Shown here: positions 24,313-34,789 of the stretch, piece by piece
Numbering within the stretch: the stretch's first letter is position 1
Layout: each line of letters opens with the position of its first letter
NCBI RefSeq assembly: GCF_003086295.3
Contig: NC_092044.1
Location: 3,808,843-3,872,842 of the forward strand
Source: Arachis hypogaea
Lineage: Eukaryota > Streptophyta > Magnoliopsida > Fabales > Fabaceae
Reading direction: 5' to 3'
DNA length: 64,000 nt
The notes under the pieces: generated by a model
Told to the model about the DNA's origin: nothing
Databases searched by the model: none
The model's input: the letters and a program-made list of their open reading frames with translations, nothing else
Program-made: the position numbers and the translations under genes

Positions 24313-24462
24313 TGTAGTGGAGAACCCAAAAGAATACATATGCAGGGAAGTGGACATTGTAGTTGATCATGTTGGAAATGTTTCTGCCAGTGTTGACGGG
24401 CTTATCTCTCAAACAAATGCATTTTCTGATGCTGAGTTAAGAGAATCCAATGCCTCAAACAA
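24313..24462 (+). CDS. orphan internal exon, family unknown
   Basis: 150 bases bounded by a good acceptor (TTTTTGCAG) and a donor (AA|GTTAGT). They are open in the frame giving VVENPKEYICREVDIVVDHV, then GNVSASVDGLISQTNAFSDA. A GC-rich leader-like block with CT repeats and a donor (CCG|GTAGG at 23975/23976) lies upstream and could be its first, untranslated exon. No further exons could be found before the IDH relic resumes. It sits inside former IDH intron 1. It may be a captured exon, a truncated gene, or part of a longer transcript reaching the PPR gene. Confidence 0.35.
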
Positions 24463-25077
24463 GTTAGTATTCTACTTGCACTTAGCTCAAATTATGCATA
24501 ATTGTCTCTGCTTTTTCTTTGATTTTAGCTGTTGTTTATAGAAACTAGAGGAAAAGAATGATAGGCTGTGTTGAAATTGATCAAAACATACATTCTCCTT
24601 GCTGCTAATAGTATTATCAGCAAGTTGTCGTTACTTTCTATTGTCTTTATTGTTTTGGTGATATGTGCTCTTACTTTTTTAACATGTTGATTAGTAGTGA
24701 ATTCATATTAAGGAATATTGTTGCAGCTTTTAAGGGAAAGAGTTGGAAAAGAAATAAGTATTTAGATTTGCTATGTAAAATGCCTCAGAATTTGTTATGA
24801 CTATGTTGCTTTCAATATGATACTAACAATTTTTTAGAATGTGAATCTAAATTGATATGTTCTTCATATGTGTATTTATATAACCATGCTAGGTGTATGT
24901 CAAAATCAGCCACCAGGGTAGAATACAAATTGAAATACAAAATACACATTAAAAACGAGTTAAACTATACATGTATTTGTGTACATGGTGGTTGATTTTA
25001 ATGTGCAAATAGCATTTTTGGTATTTATAATATGATCCGATAGGGCAAATTTGGATGATCTTTCATTTAGAAAGGGT

Positions 25078-25350
25078 AAAAAACCGGTTTTATAATGGTA
25101 AAAAGGCTAAACTAGCCTTTTAAAGTGTCAAAAATTGGTTTATAAGTTATAATTGATTTTGCATAAAACTGGTTTTTAAATGAAAAAAGCCAGTTTTTAA
25201 ATGCAAAATCGATTACTTTTTTAAAACTGGTTTTCATTTTTAAAACTGCCTTACTACTTTGTAACCAGTTAATAACCAGTTTTCTTATTTAAAACTAGTT
25301 TGGTTTACTAACCTAATCCAAATTTCTGGTTAACTGAAATTAGGTTTGTT
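25078..25350. repeat. cluster of AACYGGTTTT motifs with hairpins
   Basis: The motif AAACTGGTTTT or its complement recurs about ten times. One perfect palindrome (AAAAGGCTA/TAGCCTTTT, 25100-25121) and one longer imperfect hairpin (25151-25172 against 25190-25214) are visible. Probably a MITE-like insertion in the former IDH intron, as the intact intron lacks it. Confidence 0.45.
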
Positions 25351-26152
25351 TATTTTTGGTTAACCTTAACCATGTACATCCCTATTTACAGTTTCATATA
25401 TTTTCTTTCTTTTATTTATTTGTTTTTTTGGTTCATGGATGGATGGTTGATTGATGCGAGCGGAACTCCTTTGTTTTACTACTAATGATTTATTTGTTTA
25501 TACCTCATCTGATAAAGTCAACATTTTCAGCTTAAGATGTATGTTGGAGAATTATTTTATTAAAATGCGATGATTATATATGTAGTTTAAAATTTTAAGA
25601 AAATGTGAATGCCCACATGCCTCATTGGGATTGATTTTGAATAAAATTTGAGGACCTGTGGTTCATTTCATCATATTTCCATCACTTGGTATGCTTTCTC
25701 ATTATTGTTGGGGAGATGCTCAGAAAAGTGGTTATTGCATCAACATTGCTGTTGTTGTGTAATGTAGGGTCGGTAGTGCTGGCATCTATATGGTTGTAGG
25801 TCTGTGTAAATGCATGTTCAGAAAACTTAGATATAAGTGTGGATGAATTTGTTTTGTTTATTCTTTTCTTTTACCAGTGATGAACTTTTTTTCACTTTGA
25901 TATTTGATTTTTCCCAAGTTCTATATGTTGCTATATATGGTTATTATTATGTTTACTTGTTAGTTGTTAATTATTCATAGAAATTGACTGAATTCTTACC
26001 ATTGCAATGATTAGATATTCAAAGCAATTGATGTGCCTATAGAGTGGGAAGAGCACTATGTAGAAACTGAAATTGACCTTATGACACAGATCTTTCTGAC
26101 ATGGTAAAGCTTGGAATCACATTGGCAAAATCGGGTTTGCTTGAAAGGGCCA

Positions 26153-27847
26153 ATGGCCACTCCCATTGGAAAAGGGAATTGTTCATTGAACCTTTTCCTA
26201 CGAAATTGGAGAAACCTTTGCTTCCATTTCCATCGATTCTCAACTTCTTCCATCGAGTCTTCTTCTCCCTTACCCTTCAAATCCATCACTTCCACTATTA
26301 GGACCAAGCCAAGTAAGAGGATTCCCAATAACAGTTCCTTCTTCATACCCATTCCTCATCAAACCATTCCTCAAGCCAAAGGCCAAGACCTTGATTTCAT
26401 TAACGTTTCCCACAGCCACATCATTCACTCTCAGTGGGAAAATCTCCAACCTTTCTCACATTCCCTCACACCCTTCAGGGTCAAACACATCCTCCTCAAG
26501 CTCAAAAATGACGCCGTTCTCTCCCTCAAATTTTCCAACTGGGTCCAAAACCAAAACCCTAGTTGCCACTCCCTTGAAACACATGCCATCTTACTCCATA
26601 CTCTTGCCAAAAACCGAAACTTTAGAGCCATTCAAACGCTCCTCAAGAGGATCATCGCTGATTCAGGCGCTTTGGATTTGGATTTGCCTTCTAAGCTCTT
26701 TGAATCATTGTTGTGTTCTTACCGTTTGTGTGATTCCACCCCTCTTGTTTTTGATGCGCTTTTCAAGACTTTTGCGCATTTGAATAAGATTAGGAATGCC
26801 ACTAACACGTTTTGCCGCATGAAGGAGTATGGGTTCTTCCCCACTGTTGAGTCCTGCAATGCTTTCATGAGTTCTCTGATTCATTTGCAGAGGCCTGAGG
26901 TAGCTTTGTTGTTCTACTGCGAGATGCGTAGGTCTTGTGTTTCGATCAACGTATACACTGTTAACATGGTTATATGTGCTTATTGCAAGTTAGGGGAGTT
27001 GCAGAAGGGTTTTGAGGTGTTGGAGAAGATGAGGGACATGGGTTTGAGTCCAAATGTTGTGTCGTTTAATGCATTGATTTCAGGGTATTGTAATAAGGGT
27101 ATGGTTAGTTTGGCATTGAAGGTTAAGTCCTTGATGGAGCATAATGGGGTGCAACCAAATGTGGTTACTTTTAACACCATCATCAATGGGTTCTGCAAGG
27201 AGAGGAAGTTGCATGAGGCTAACAAGGTTTTCAATGAGATGAAGGGTTGCAATGTGGCTGCTAATATTGTGACATACAATACTTTGATCAATGGGTATAG
27301 TTCAGTTGGGAACAGCGAAATGGGGACAAGGCTTTATGAGGAGATGAGGAGGGATGGGATTAAGGCTGATATACTGACTTATAATGCATTGATTTTGGGA
27401 TTGTGTAAGGAGGGGAAAACGAAAAAGGCTGCATATCTGGTTAAGGAACTTGATAAGGAGAACTTGGTCCCGAATGCGTCAACCTTTTCAGCACTGATCA
27501 CCGGGCAGTGTGCGAGAAAGAACTCTGAGCGTGCCTTTCTTATTTATAGGAGCATGATAAGGAGTGGTTGTAATCCGAATGAGCATACGTTCAAGATGTT
27601 GATGTCTGCTTTCTTGCATAATGAAGACTTTGATGGTGCTGTGCAGGTCTTGAGGGACATGTTGGGCAGGTCGATGGCTCCTGATTCTCTTGTCTTGTCT
27701 GAGCTCTGTGGTGGACTTTGTAGGTGTGGGAGAAATCAATTGGCATCCACACTATGTAGTGAGATGGAAAATAAGCATCTATTGCCGGAAGGTTTTGACA
27801 AAGGACAGATAACCATTGATCATCCAGAGAATGAGACAAAGAACTGA
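26153..27847 (+). CDS. P-class pentatricopeptide repeat protein with IDH-derived N-terminus
   Basis: Intronless, 564 aa from the first in-frame ATG. From about residue 235 on, roughly eight to nine 35-residue P-type PPR motifs follow in register (VYTVNMVICAYCKLGELQKG, VVSFNALISGYCNKG, VVTFNTIINGFCKE, IVTYNTLINGYSSVG, ILTYNALILGLCKEG, ASTFSALITGQ). Family members bind specific RNAs in mitochondria or plastids. From memory it resembles the Arabidopsis At4g26680 type; unverified. The first ~17 residues ([17 protein letters not shown]) match internal IDH exon 2 residues ([17 protein letters not shown]) in the same frame, so the start codon and N-terminus come from the IDH fragment. This N-terminus is rich in R, S, F and hydroxyl residues and lacks acids, compatible with organelle targeting. 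No later ATG occurs before about residue 100 in the conserved body. Confidence 0.85.
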   Translation: MATPIGKGNCSLNLFLRNWRNLCFHFHRFSTSSIESSSPLPFKSITSTIRTKPSKRIPNNSSFFIPIPHQTIPQAKGQDLDFINVSHSHIIHSQWENLQPFSHSLTPFRVKHILLKLKNDAVLSLKFSNWVQNQNPSCHSLETHAILLHTLAKNRNFRAIQTLLKRIIADSGALDLDLPSKLFESLLCSYRLCDSTPLVFDALFKTFAHLNKIRNATNTFCRMKEYGFFPTVESCNAFMSSLIHLQRPEVALLFYCEMRRSCVSINVYTVNMVICAYCKLGELQKGFEVLEKMRDMGLSPNVVSFNALISGYCNKGMVSLALKVKSLMEHNGVQPNVVTFNTIINGFCKERKLHEANKVFNEMKGCNVAANIVTYNTLINGYSSVGNSEMGTRLYEEMRRDGIKADILTYNALILGLCKEGKTKKAAYLVKELDKENLVPNASTFSALITGQCARKNSERAFLIYRSMIRSGCNPNEHTFKMLMSAFLHNEDFDGAVQVLRDMLGRSMAPDSLVLSELCGGLCRCGRNQLASTLCSEMENKHLLPEGFDKGQITIDHPENETKN

Positions 27848-28745
27848 ACTTATCAGGTTTCTTTCCCATATGTAGTTTTCAACTATTGAAGCTGTCCAAC
27901 ATACATAACTTATTGGATGTGCATATCTTATTCCGAACATGAGAAAGTTCACTGTAGATAAGGTTCAATCAAACCAATATAAAAGATAACTATATCGAAA
28001 TTGAGCTATATATTTTTGCTCCAATTGAGTGGTGGCACTCTTCATATTTCCTTAAGAGTGAGAAGCATACTTGTTACTTCTAATAATAGGAATTTCAGTG
28101 TCTCTCATAAGTTGCGGTAGTGTAGAACAAAATAATGCAGATTTGTGGCTCCCCAATCAGCCTCTTCTTCTTCACTTTTGTCTTTTGCTGCTTGCTTTAA
28201 CCTTCTTCTAGCTTTTATCTGTTTTAGCTTATCATTATATTGTTATTCATTTTTGCTGGAGGTTCGAAACATAATATGTGAATAGGGTAAAAGGCCTTTG
28301 TACTATGGACAGGCACAAGCAGAGGATGAGATAGGGCTATTGCATAAGAACATTGTTCCTTGGCAGCCATGAGACCTACATTTGCTGCTATGTTGACGAA
28401 TGATTTAACAATGGGCATGTTGAGCATGATGAGTTGATACTCACATATATGATCTGTCAATTATCTATCACATGAATGGATGTGGAATAGTCTTCATGCT
28501 GCTGATGACAAATAAAGAAAGAAGTACTGCAAATTTTGGTAAGCAATAATCAAGAATGAGGCTGCTAGAATCTTATATGGTTAATTTGATTTGACTATTT
28601 TAAGTATAAAGATTTGGGTGATATTGACTATAGTCTATTAAAATTATTGTAGTTTGTAGTCTAATGTTTGAATGTGATGCAAATCATGGTATTGCAGGTT
28701 TGTGCATATTTTATGCTATGAAAGAGAAGCTTGCAATTGGAGGAG
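27848..28745. other. 3' flank of the PPR gene
   Basis: AT-rich, no coding frame of interest. Probably includes the PPR 3' UTR; no defined terminator. Confidence 0.45.
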
Positions 28746-29170
28746 TGTGATAATAGAGCAAACGGGAGAATATTGTGAAAGTTTTGAAGGTGTCCGTTAC
28801 ATTCCCTGATGATGTAAGGGTATTGGGAGATAGAGGAATAGAAGCTTCCAATCCTAAATCAAGGAAAATTCCACCCCTACCTTTTCACTATAGTAGAAGA
28901 AATAAGAGAGGGTAAAATGGTAAATAATGCTTTGGGAAATATGGTTGTAACTAACTTGCGACATGGCTTGGGTAGTGAGGGAAGCATGAGAGCCGAGGCG
29001 TGAGGGTATTTGGTAACAGGTTGGAGAGAGAGAATACAGATTTTGGGAGTAAGGAGTGAGAATTAGACTAGGAGAGAGGCTGACTCTCTAATATCAGCCC
29101 CTATCTTTCATTTCTACTGTTTCATTACTTCATACTGTAATTCTGCATTTTCTAAATTCAATATGAGTAC
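28746..29170. mobile_element. probable solo LTR (copia-type)
   Basis: A 425 base segment starting TGTGATAATAGAGC and ending AATTCAATATGAGTAC(A). It is flanked by AGGAG at 28741-28745 and 29171-29175, consistent with a 5 bp target duplication. The 3' part (TTCATTTCTACTGTTTCATT, TTCTGCATTTTC, TTCAATATGAG) has the look of a plant LTR R/U5 region. No internal retroelement sequence flanks it. The final A is shared with the duplication, so the end is ambiguous by one base. Confidence 0.5.
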
Positions 29171-29175
29171 AGGAG

Positions 29176-29887
29176 TGAGATTTCCTTGATCCACTCCCTT
29201 GATTTTGTGAGCTGTGTGTGGGTATTTTGTGCTTGTACAGATACCAGTTTTTACAGTGTCCTCTGAACTTCAATGGATACCAGATGCTGAGATTACAATT
29301 ATTTCCAATTTTTATGTACTGTCTTCATGACAGGAGTCTAAAGACTTTGTATCAAGTCACAGCTCTTTCAAAAACTATATGTTACCATGTTTAAACAAGT
29401 TATAATTTCAATAGAGTAGTTAAATAAACGAATTTATATAATTTCATTTAAAATGATACATGAATATATACACTTTCAATTTCATCATCGTGTTATTTTA
29501 CATGTAATATATTTTAAATTTTTAATGTTATATATGTTATTACTTCCTTAATATGGTTTGGAATTTTCGCTAGTTACACTATGCAGTAACTATTATTACA
29601 GTGATATTATTAAGAAATACAAGATCTAGGTGTAAATTGGCACAAAGTATAACGATTTAGATCTTCAACATTTACCAAACTATACACCAACTTGCTATCT
29701 TCAAAGCGTGGCAAGCACAAGCCATGTTACATAACAAACTATGGCATTTTTCTTTATCAAATTGCCTTCTTCAAACCAAAATTAAGGCAATCAAATCACA
29801 AAAAATCACTGTACTATAAAGAGAAAATAATGATGAATACGCGTCATTAGTTCATTACATTACATGGCTTGGTGGTCACACTAATCA
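29176..29887. other. intergenic, 3' flank of G6PDH
   Basis: AT-rich. The last ~150 bases presumably hold the G6PDH 3' UTR (minus strand). No other feature recognised. Confidence 0.45.
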
Positions 29888-32800
29888 TTATTCTTCAATA
29901 CCAAGATCACCCCATCTTACATTGTGCTTTGCAGCAAGGTAATGTGCTCCAATAGGTCCTCTACTACCATAAGGATATAGCTCTGGAGCAATCTTCTTGC
30001 TCTCAATCTCTTTGAGCAATGGGGTGAAGAGTGACCAAGCTGCATCAAGCTCATCACTTCTAATGAACAACCTTCTTTCCCCTTCTATTGCATCCAAGAG
30101 TAATCTCTCATATGCATCTGGTATTTCCCTTGGATACCTGCACAAAGTCGTTAACGTTAAACTTATAGGGATCTAATTGAAAATTTTTGTACACAGGAAC
30201 TTGTTTACAAACTTTTGAACTATCAAGACTTAATTGGTTGAGTGAAAATATGTTATGCTTCCAGAAACTAACTATAACTTACTATTGTAAAAATCATCTC
30301 TAAGAAGTTTAAATCAGCAACATTACCAAATAAAGTCAATTCAGTTAACTCTAGGCAGTACATATCTTGAAAAGGTCTCATACCTTGCTCGATAAAGCAA
30401 ATTTAAGTCGCTTCGATCTAGTCGCATTCCCAGACCAGGAACCTTGTTATTGATTTTCAAGTATATAGCTTCATCAGGTTGAACTCGAAGCACAAGCTCA
30501 TTCGTAGTCTTGTCCAGATCAGTTCCAAAGTTCCTCTTGTACAAGTTACCTGGTACATGCCTGAATTGGACTCTGATTTCTGCACTGGATACAAATTCAT
30601 GATTTTTGTAACTACTACCCAAGAAAACATGAAAAATTCAAAGGCGCAGCCGGAGCTACAGGAAAGGAAATATTTAATACCGTTTAGTATGGAGAGCCTT
30701 GCCAGCTTTCATGAGAAAAGGAACTCCATCCCATCTTGCATTGTCGATGAAAAGCGCGGCTGCTGCAAATGTTGGAGTTAGACTATCCTTTGGAACAGTA
30801 GGATCATCTGTGTAACCAGGATATGATTTCCCACCCTTGTTGTGGCCCTTATATTGACCAACAACAACATCTTCTAACTGAATTGGTCTCATTGATCTAA
30901 GAACCTTCACCTGAGTTTGAGACAACAATCTTAAGTGTAATCATTGAACAGAATTGATCAATTAATAAAACATCATCAGCAAGTTCAAAGGTTATCAAAC
31001 TCTAGAGTTCACCTAAACTCTTGGAGCTTTAGTGATCTTGAATCATAAAACTTGGCTCATAAACTCAATTTCGAGGCTTAAACTTATAAGACTTACCTTT
31101 TCATTTCTGATGTCCTCAGCATCCAAGCTCACAGGAGTTTCCATTGCAAACAAGGCTAGTATTTGCAGAAGGTGATTTTGCATTATATCGCGAATGATTC
31201 CATAGTTATCAAAATAACTGGAGAAAAAAACTAAGAGAATGAAGTATGGTTTTGTTTGTAAAACATAATGAAGAAATAGGTTTTGTATGAGACTATGACT
31301 CACCCTCCTCTTCCTTCTGTTCCAAAATCCTCTGAAAATATTAGCTGCACATTTCGAATGTAGTTCCGGCACCATAGAGGTTCGAAAACAAGATTTGAAA
31401 AACGAAGCACTGATAGATTCTCCACAAGCTCCTTCCCCAAGTAATGGTCAATCCTAAATGATTTCAATTCTTACCAACTTTCATTTTTAGCTTGTAAAGG
31501 TTAGAAAGAAAAATGAAAAGAACCATATGCACCTGAATATTTGTTCTTCAGCTAGGTACTGCTTGAGACATCTTGTTAGCTCACTTGATGATTCCGAGTC
31601 GCGGCCAAATGGCTTTTCGACAATAACCCTTGTCCAGCCATTTCTTGAAGAAGCTTTGAGGCTAGCACATTTCACCACATCCACAAATATATTTGGAGGT
31701 ATTGACAAATAAAATAGCCTGTTTGAATCTTTTCCACCCTGCAGTATAAAGAATTAGTCTCAATAATAATTACTAAGCAGGAGCTTACCATCTCAGTCTA
31801 ATGTTAGTTTGTATGAAGTCATTGATAGAGTTATTAGTAATCATGAAATCCCTTAAATTGTATGACACCACCTAGCAGAAGAGATTCATATTTAGGGGAT
31901 AAGAACATTTATGTTAAAAGTTTTAAGCAAATAGGGTGAACTTTCAGCTTGGAATCCAAGTCTGAAAAGTCATCCTCAGCTTGGAATCATTGCTATGTTA
32001 ATGTTACCTCTTTCTCTTTCAGCTTGGAATCCAAGTCTGAAAAGTCATCCTCAGAGTTATACAGACCAGAGTGGTAAAAACATCTTTTCAAGAATTGATC
32101 CATTTTATCTTCACAATTTTCCCTGCAAAGTTCAGAACCATCAATATTTACAACATGAAGAAGAACTATGGGGAAAAGTGAAAAAGGGTGAACTTGTACA
32201 TGATGCTACCAAAATTAGCATTTACCTCTTGTCAATTCTACATGTTAGAGTTTTGCTAATCATGTCCCTTAGTTCTTCATCGGTCATTTTGGTCCGAGCA
32301 TAACCATACACAATGAAGTTCTGCAATAAAAAACCAAAGCCTCAGAGGCAATGATCATGTCAGTTATTTAAAGTTAAGCTTTTCTTGAAACTTGAAGTAA
32401 AACTACAATGAGAAGTAGGACCTCAGGTAGCCAATCTTCATAGTAAAGAGCAAAGAGTGCCGGAAAAATTTTCTTCTTGGCAAGGTCTCCAGAAGCTCCA
32501 ACAACAGTTATGCTAAGGTTGGATCCTATGCATTCTGAACCTGACAAGGGATATGATGCTTCAGTTGGTTGAGGCTTGCTATCTTCTTTGGCCAATGAAC
32601 TTCCAACTACACCTGAAAATGTATGTGGATATATGATATATGATTTCAATTTAACTACACCTTTTTCAAGATGTGAAATTTCTGCTAAAAGAATCTAATT
32701 TAACTACACCTTTTTCAAAATTAAAGTTCAGAACAAGGATATAAACAGGACCCTAAAACTTCTTTTGCAACAAGTTTTGTCCAAATTCATATACTGATAA

Positions 32801-33233
32801 AAAGCTATGACCATTTGGCATTAAAGAAAACAAGGGCCATCATAAAATAGAAGATCAGCATTCAACAACTATGAGCAAAAGTTTAAATCTTGTATGGAGC
32901 ATTAAGAATTTGAGAAAGTTAAGCTCAACCCAAAAAATCAGCAAAATTCCGGCTTCATCATAACAAGAACAACAAATAAATCAAGTGGATCACGTAAAGA
33001 AACATACCATCATGGGAAGAAACGCTATTCAGTGGATGCCCATTTGAGCATTTCAGCTGAAAAGTGTTCCTAGAATTGTTTCTTGGTTGAATGCAAGAAT
33101 TCCATAAAGAATAAGAAGAATCTATGCCTCCAATTACTGCATTGAGTTTACTTACAAAAAGTTGCTGTTGTTCACTCCTTAACACACAAGATGATGTGAA
33201 AATGGTTGGAGAAGGAACAATAATATTGGCCAT
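29888..33233 (-). CDS. G6PD: glucose-6-phosphate 1-dehydrogenase, chloroplastic
   Basis: Plastid enzyme of the oxidative pentose phosphate pathway: glucose-6-phosphate + NADP+ to 6-phosphogluconolactone + NADPH. Ten minus-strand exons: 33008-33233, 32422-32612, 32226-32320, 32008-32122, 31533-31738, 31304-31453, 31097-31217, 30681-30910, 30384-30584, 29888-30137. They total 1785 nt (594 aa), in phase. The N-terminal ~75 residues are a Ser/Asn-rich transit peptide ([15 protein letters not shown]). Visible motifs are NADP-binding [15 protein letters not shown], active-site RIDHYLGKE and EKPFGRD. The pair of cysteines in TCRIDKRENC, spaced by eight, matches the thioredoxin-controlled switch of plastid (P-type) isoforms, so light inactivation is expected. 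The gene ends GDLGIEE. The IDH gene starts ~1.1 kb away on the opposite strand. Confidence 0.95.
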
Positions 33234-34140
33234 GAAATCTTTTTACAAGACTAATGCAATGAGAAAATTCAATCTCAAGAAACTACACCTAACAAGTTTG
33301 TTGAGTTCAGTGGTTTCAGTTTATATAGTTACTCGTTAAAGAAATAAAATGGATAATATCTTTCATCTTTTTTAGTTGACATCATGCCAAATTTGCCCTT
33401 TGAGTTCATGGAACGACCAAACAAAATATAAGGTAGATGGGGGGTTACTTTGTAAAACGCATCATACAATATCCTCAACGTGAGGCCTAAGTTTTTCTTT
33501 GCAATCAATTATATTTGTAATCGTTTTTGTTTAAAGTATATAAATCTTTCTATTAGTCAACTGAAAGATCTATGTGCTTTATTTTTCAAAACTCATTTTT
33601 TCTTTTAAAATCTAATATAATTTTATAATATATTAATAAATATCTTTATTTGTTTTTATTCTCTATTCTATTTATGTTTGTTAAAAGTATTTTAAATATT
33701 AATAATAACTTTACCAAACACTTATGTGAAATTGTATTTATTAAAAAATATTTTTATTCACCAAACTTATTTCGTATAATTTTTTTTAAAAAAATAATTT
33801 TGATAAATTGCTTTTTGAAAAACCAAAATTTTATGGTGAAAATTCAGGTGCAGTAGACTCCACATGAAGTTGATAGTTAACAGCTATTAAATAAAAATTT
33901 AGTCAAATCAATTAAATTATCTAACAGCCATCAGTTATCAACTTTACATAAAGTTGTCTGGATCATAAAATTTTATTAATTTAGACACCCAGTAAAAAAT
34001 GAAAAGGGCAGCGAACGTGCGAATCCGCACCGTTGTTTCAGAAAAGAGAAAAATATACATTATACACATCACATTACATTAATGAAAAAGAAAAAGAACT
34101 TCGTTCTGCTTTCTAATGTTCCCAATTCATTCTCCGCTCA
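33234..34140. other. divergent intergenic region between G6PDH and IDH
   Basis: About 1.1 kb between the two start codons, transcribed outward in both directions, so it should hold both promoters. AT-rich; I could not single out a convincing TATA box. No coding sequence. Confidence 0.5.
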
Positions 34141-34175
34141 ATGAAGCACTAGCATTTTGAATCCCCGATCACAAG

Positions 34176-34290
34176 GTACGTTCCTTTTGAATCCCTAGCA
34201 ATCATTCCTTCCAAATCTACATTACAACACTCTCATGTATTATTAATCTCTTAATTAATTCTTTTTTTTTTTTGGTCTGAATCGACGCAG
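34176..34290 (+). other. 5' UTR intron of IDH
   Basis: Donor ACAAG|GTACGT at 34175/34176 and acceptor TCGACGCAG ending at 34290, preceded by a T-rich tract. The intron lies 43 bases upstream of the start codon. Confidence 0.65.
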
Positions 34291-34333
34291 TGAGTGCTCT
34301 TAATTTGGGTCAAAGAGTGTGGCATCGTCAACG

Positions 34334-34722
34334 ATGGCCTCTTCTGGCTTCCAGCTCCTCAAACGAACCCTTGGAAACCGCTCCACCGCCGCCAGATTCT
34401 TCTCCTCCGTTTCTTCCACTCCGATCCGTGCCACTCTCTTCCCCGGCGACGGTATTGGCCCCGAAATCGCTGAATCTGTCAAACAGGTTTGAGGTTTCAA
34501 CTCTCTTTTCCCCTACGGTGTCGTATATTTGTTTCTTTCTTTTTTTTATTCTTTTTTTTAATGGATGGTTGATTTTGAGTGAAGGTCCTTTGTTTTACTA
34601 CTGTAATTTATAAAGTAACATTTTCAGCTAAAGATGTGTGTTTTCGAAGGCATGATTTTATTAAATTACGATGACATACTTGATACACAAGTAAATAATT
34701 ACGAATAGCTTGAAATTTGAAG

Positions 34723-34789
<67 letters not shown>

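Larger units (their letters stand above)
23660..26215 (+). pseudogene. 5' relic of NAD-isocitrate dehydrogenase (copy with exons 1-2 only)
   Basis: A degraded partial copy of the intact IDH gene at 34334-36738. Exon 1 is recognisable at about 23707-23745 (EIVESIKQ for intact EIAESVKQ) but has lost ~17 bases including the GDGIG nucleotide. The distal part of intron 1 (about 25430-26014) still aligns with the intact intron. Exon 2 starts at 26015 after ATTAG and aligns without indels for at least 138 bases ([16 protein letters not shown]), except that one GAA codon has become TAA at 26105-26107. Homology fades near 26215, inside the PPR ORF. Exons 3-7 are absent. About 1.7 kb of foreign sequence lies in what was intron 1. 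Confidence 0.85.

Noticed and set aside
26101..26301. Alternative plus-strand frame (MVKLGITLAKSGLLERANGHSH...)
   Set aside because: A shifted reading of the IDH exon 2 relic and PPR N-terminus; the same shifted frame exists in the intact IDH exon.
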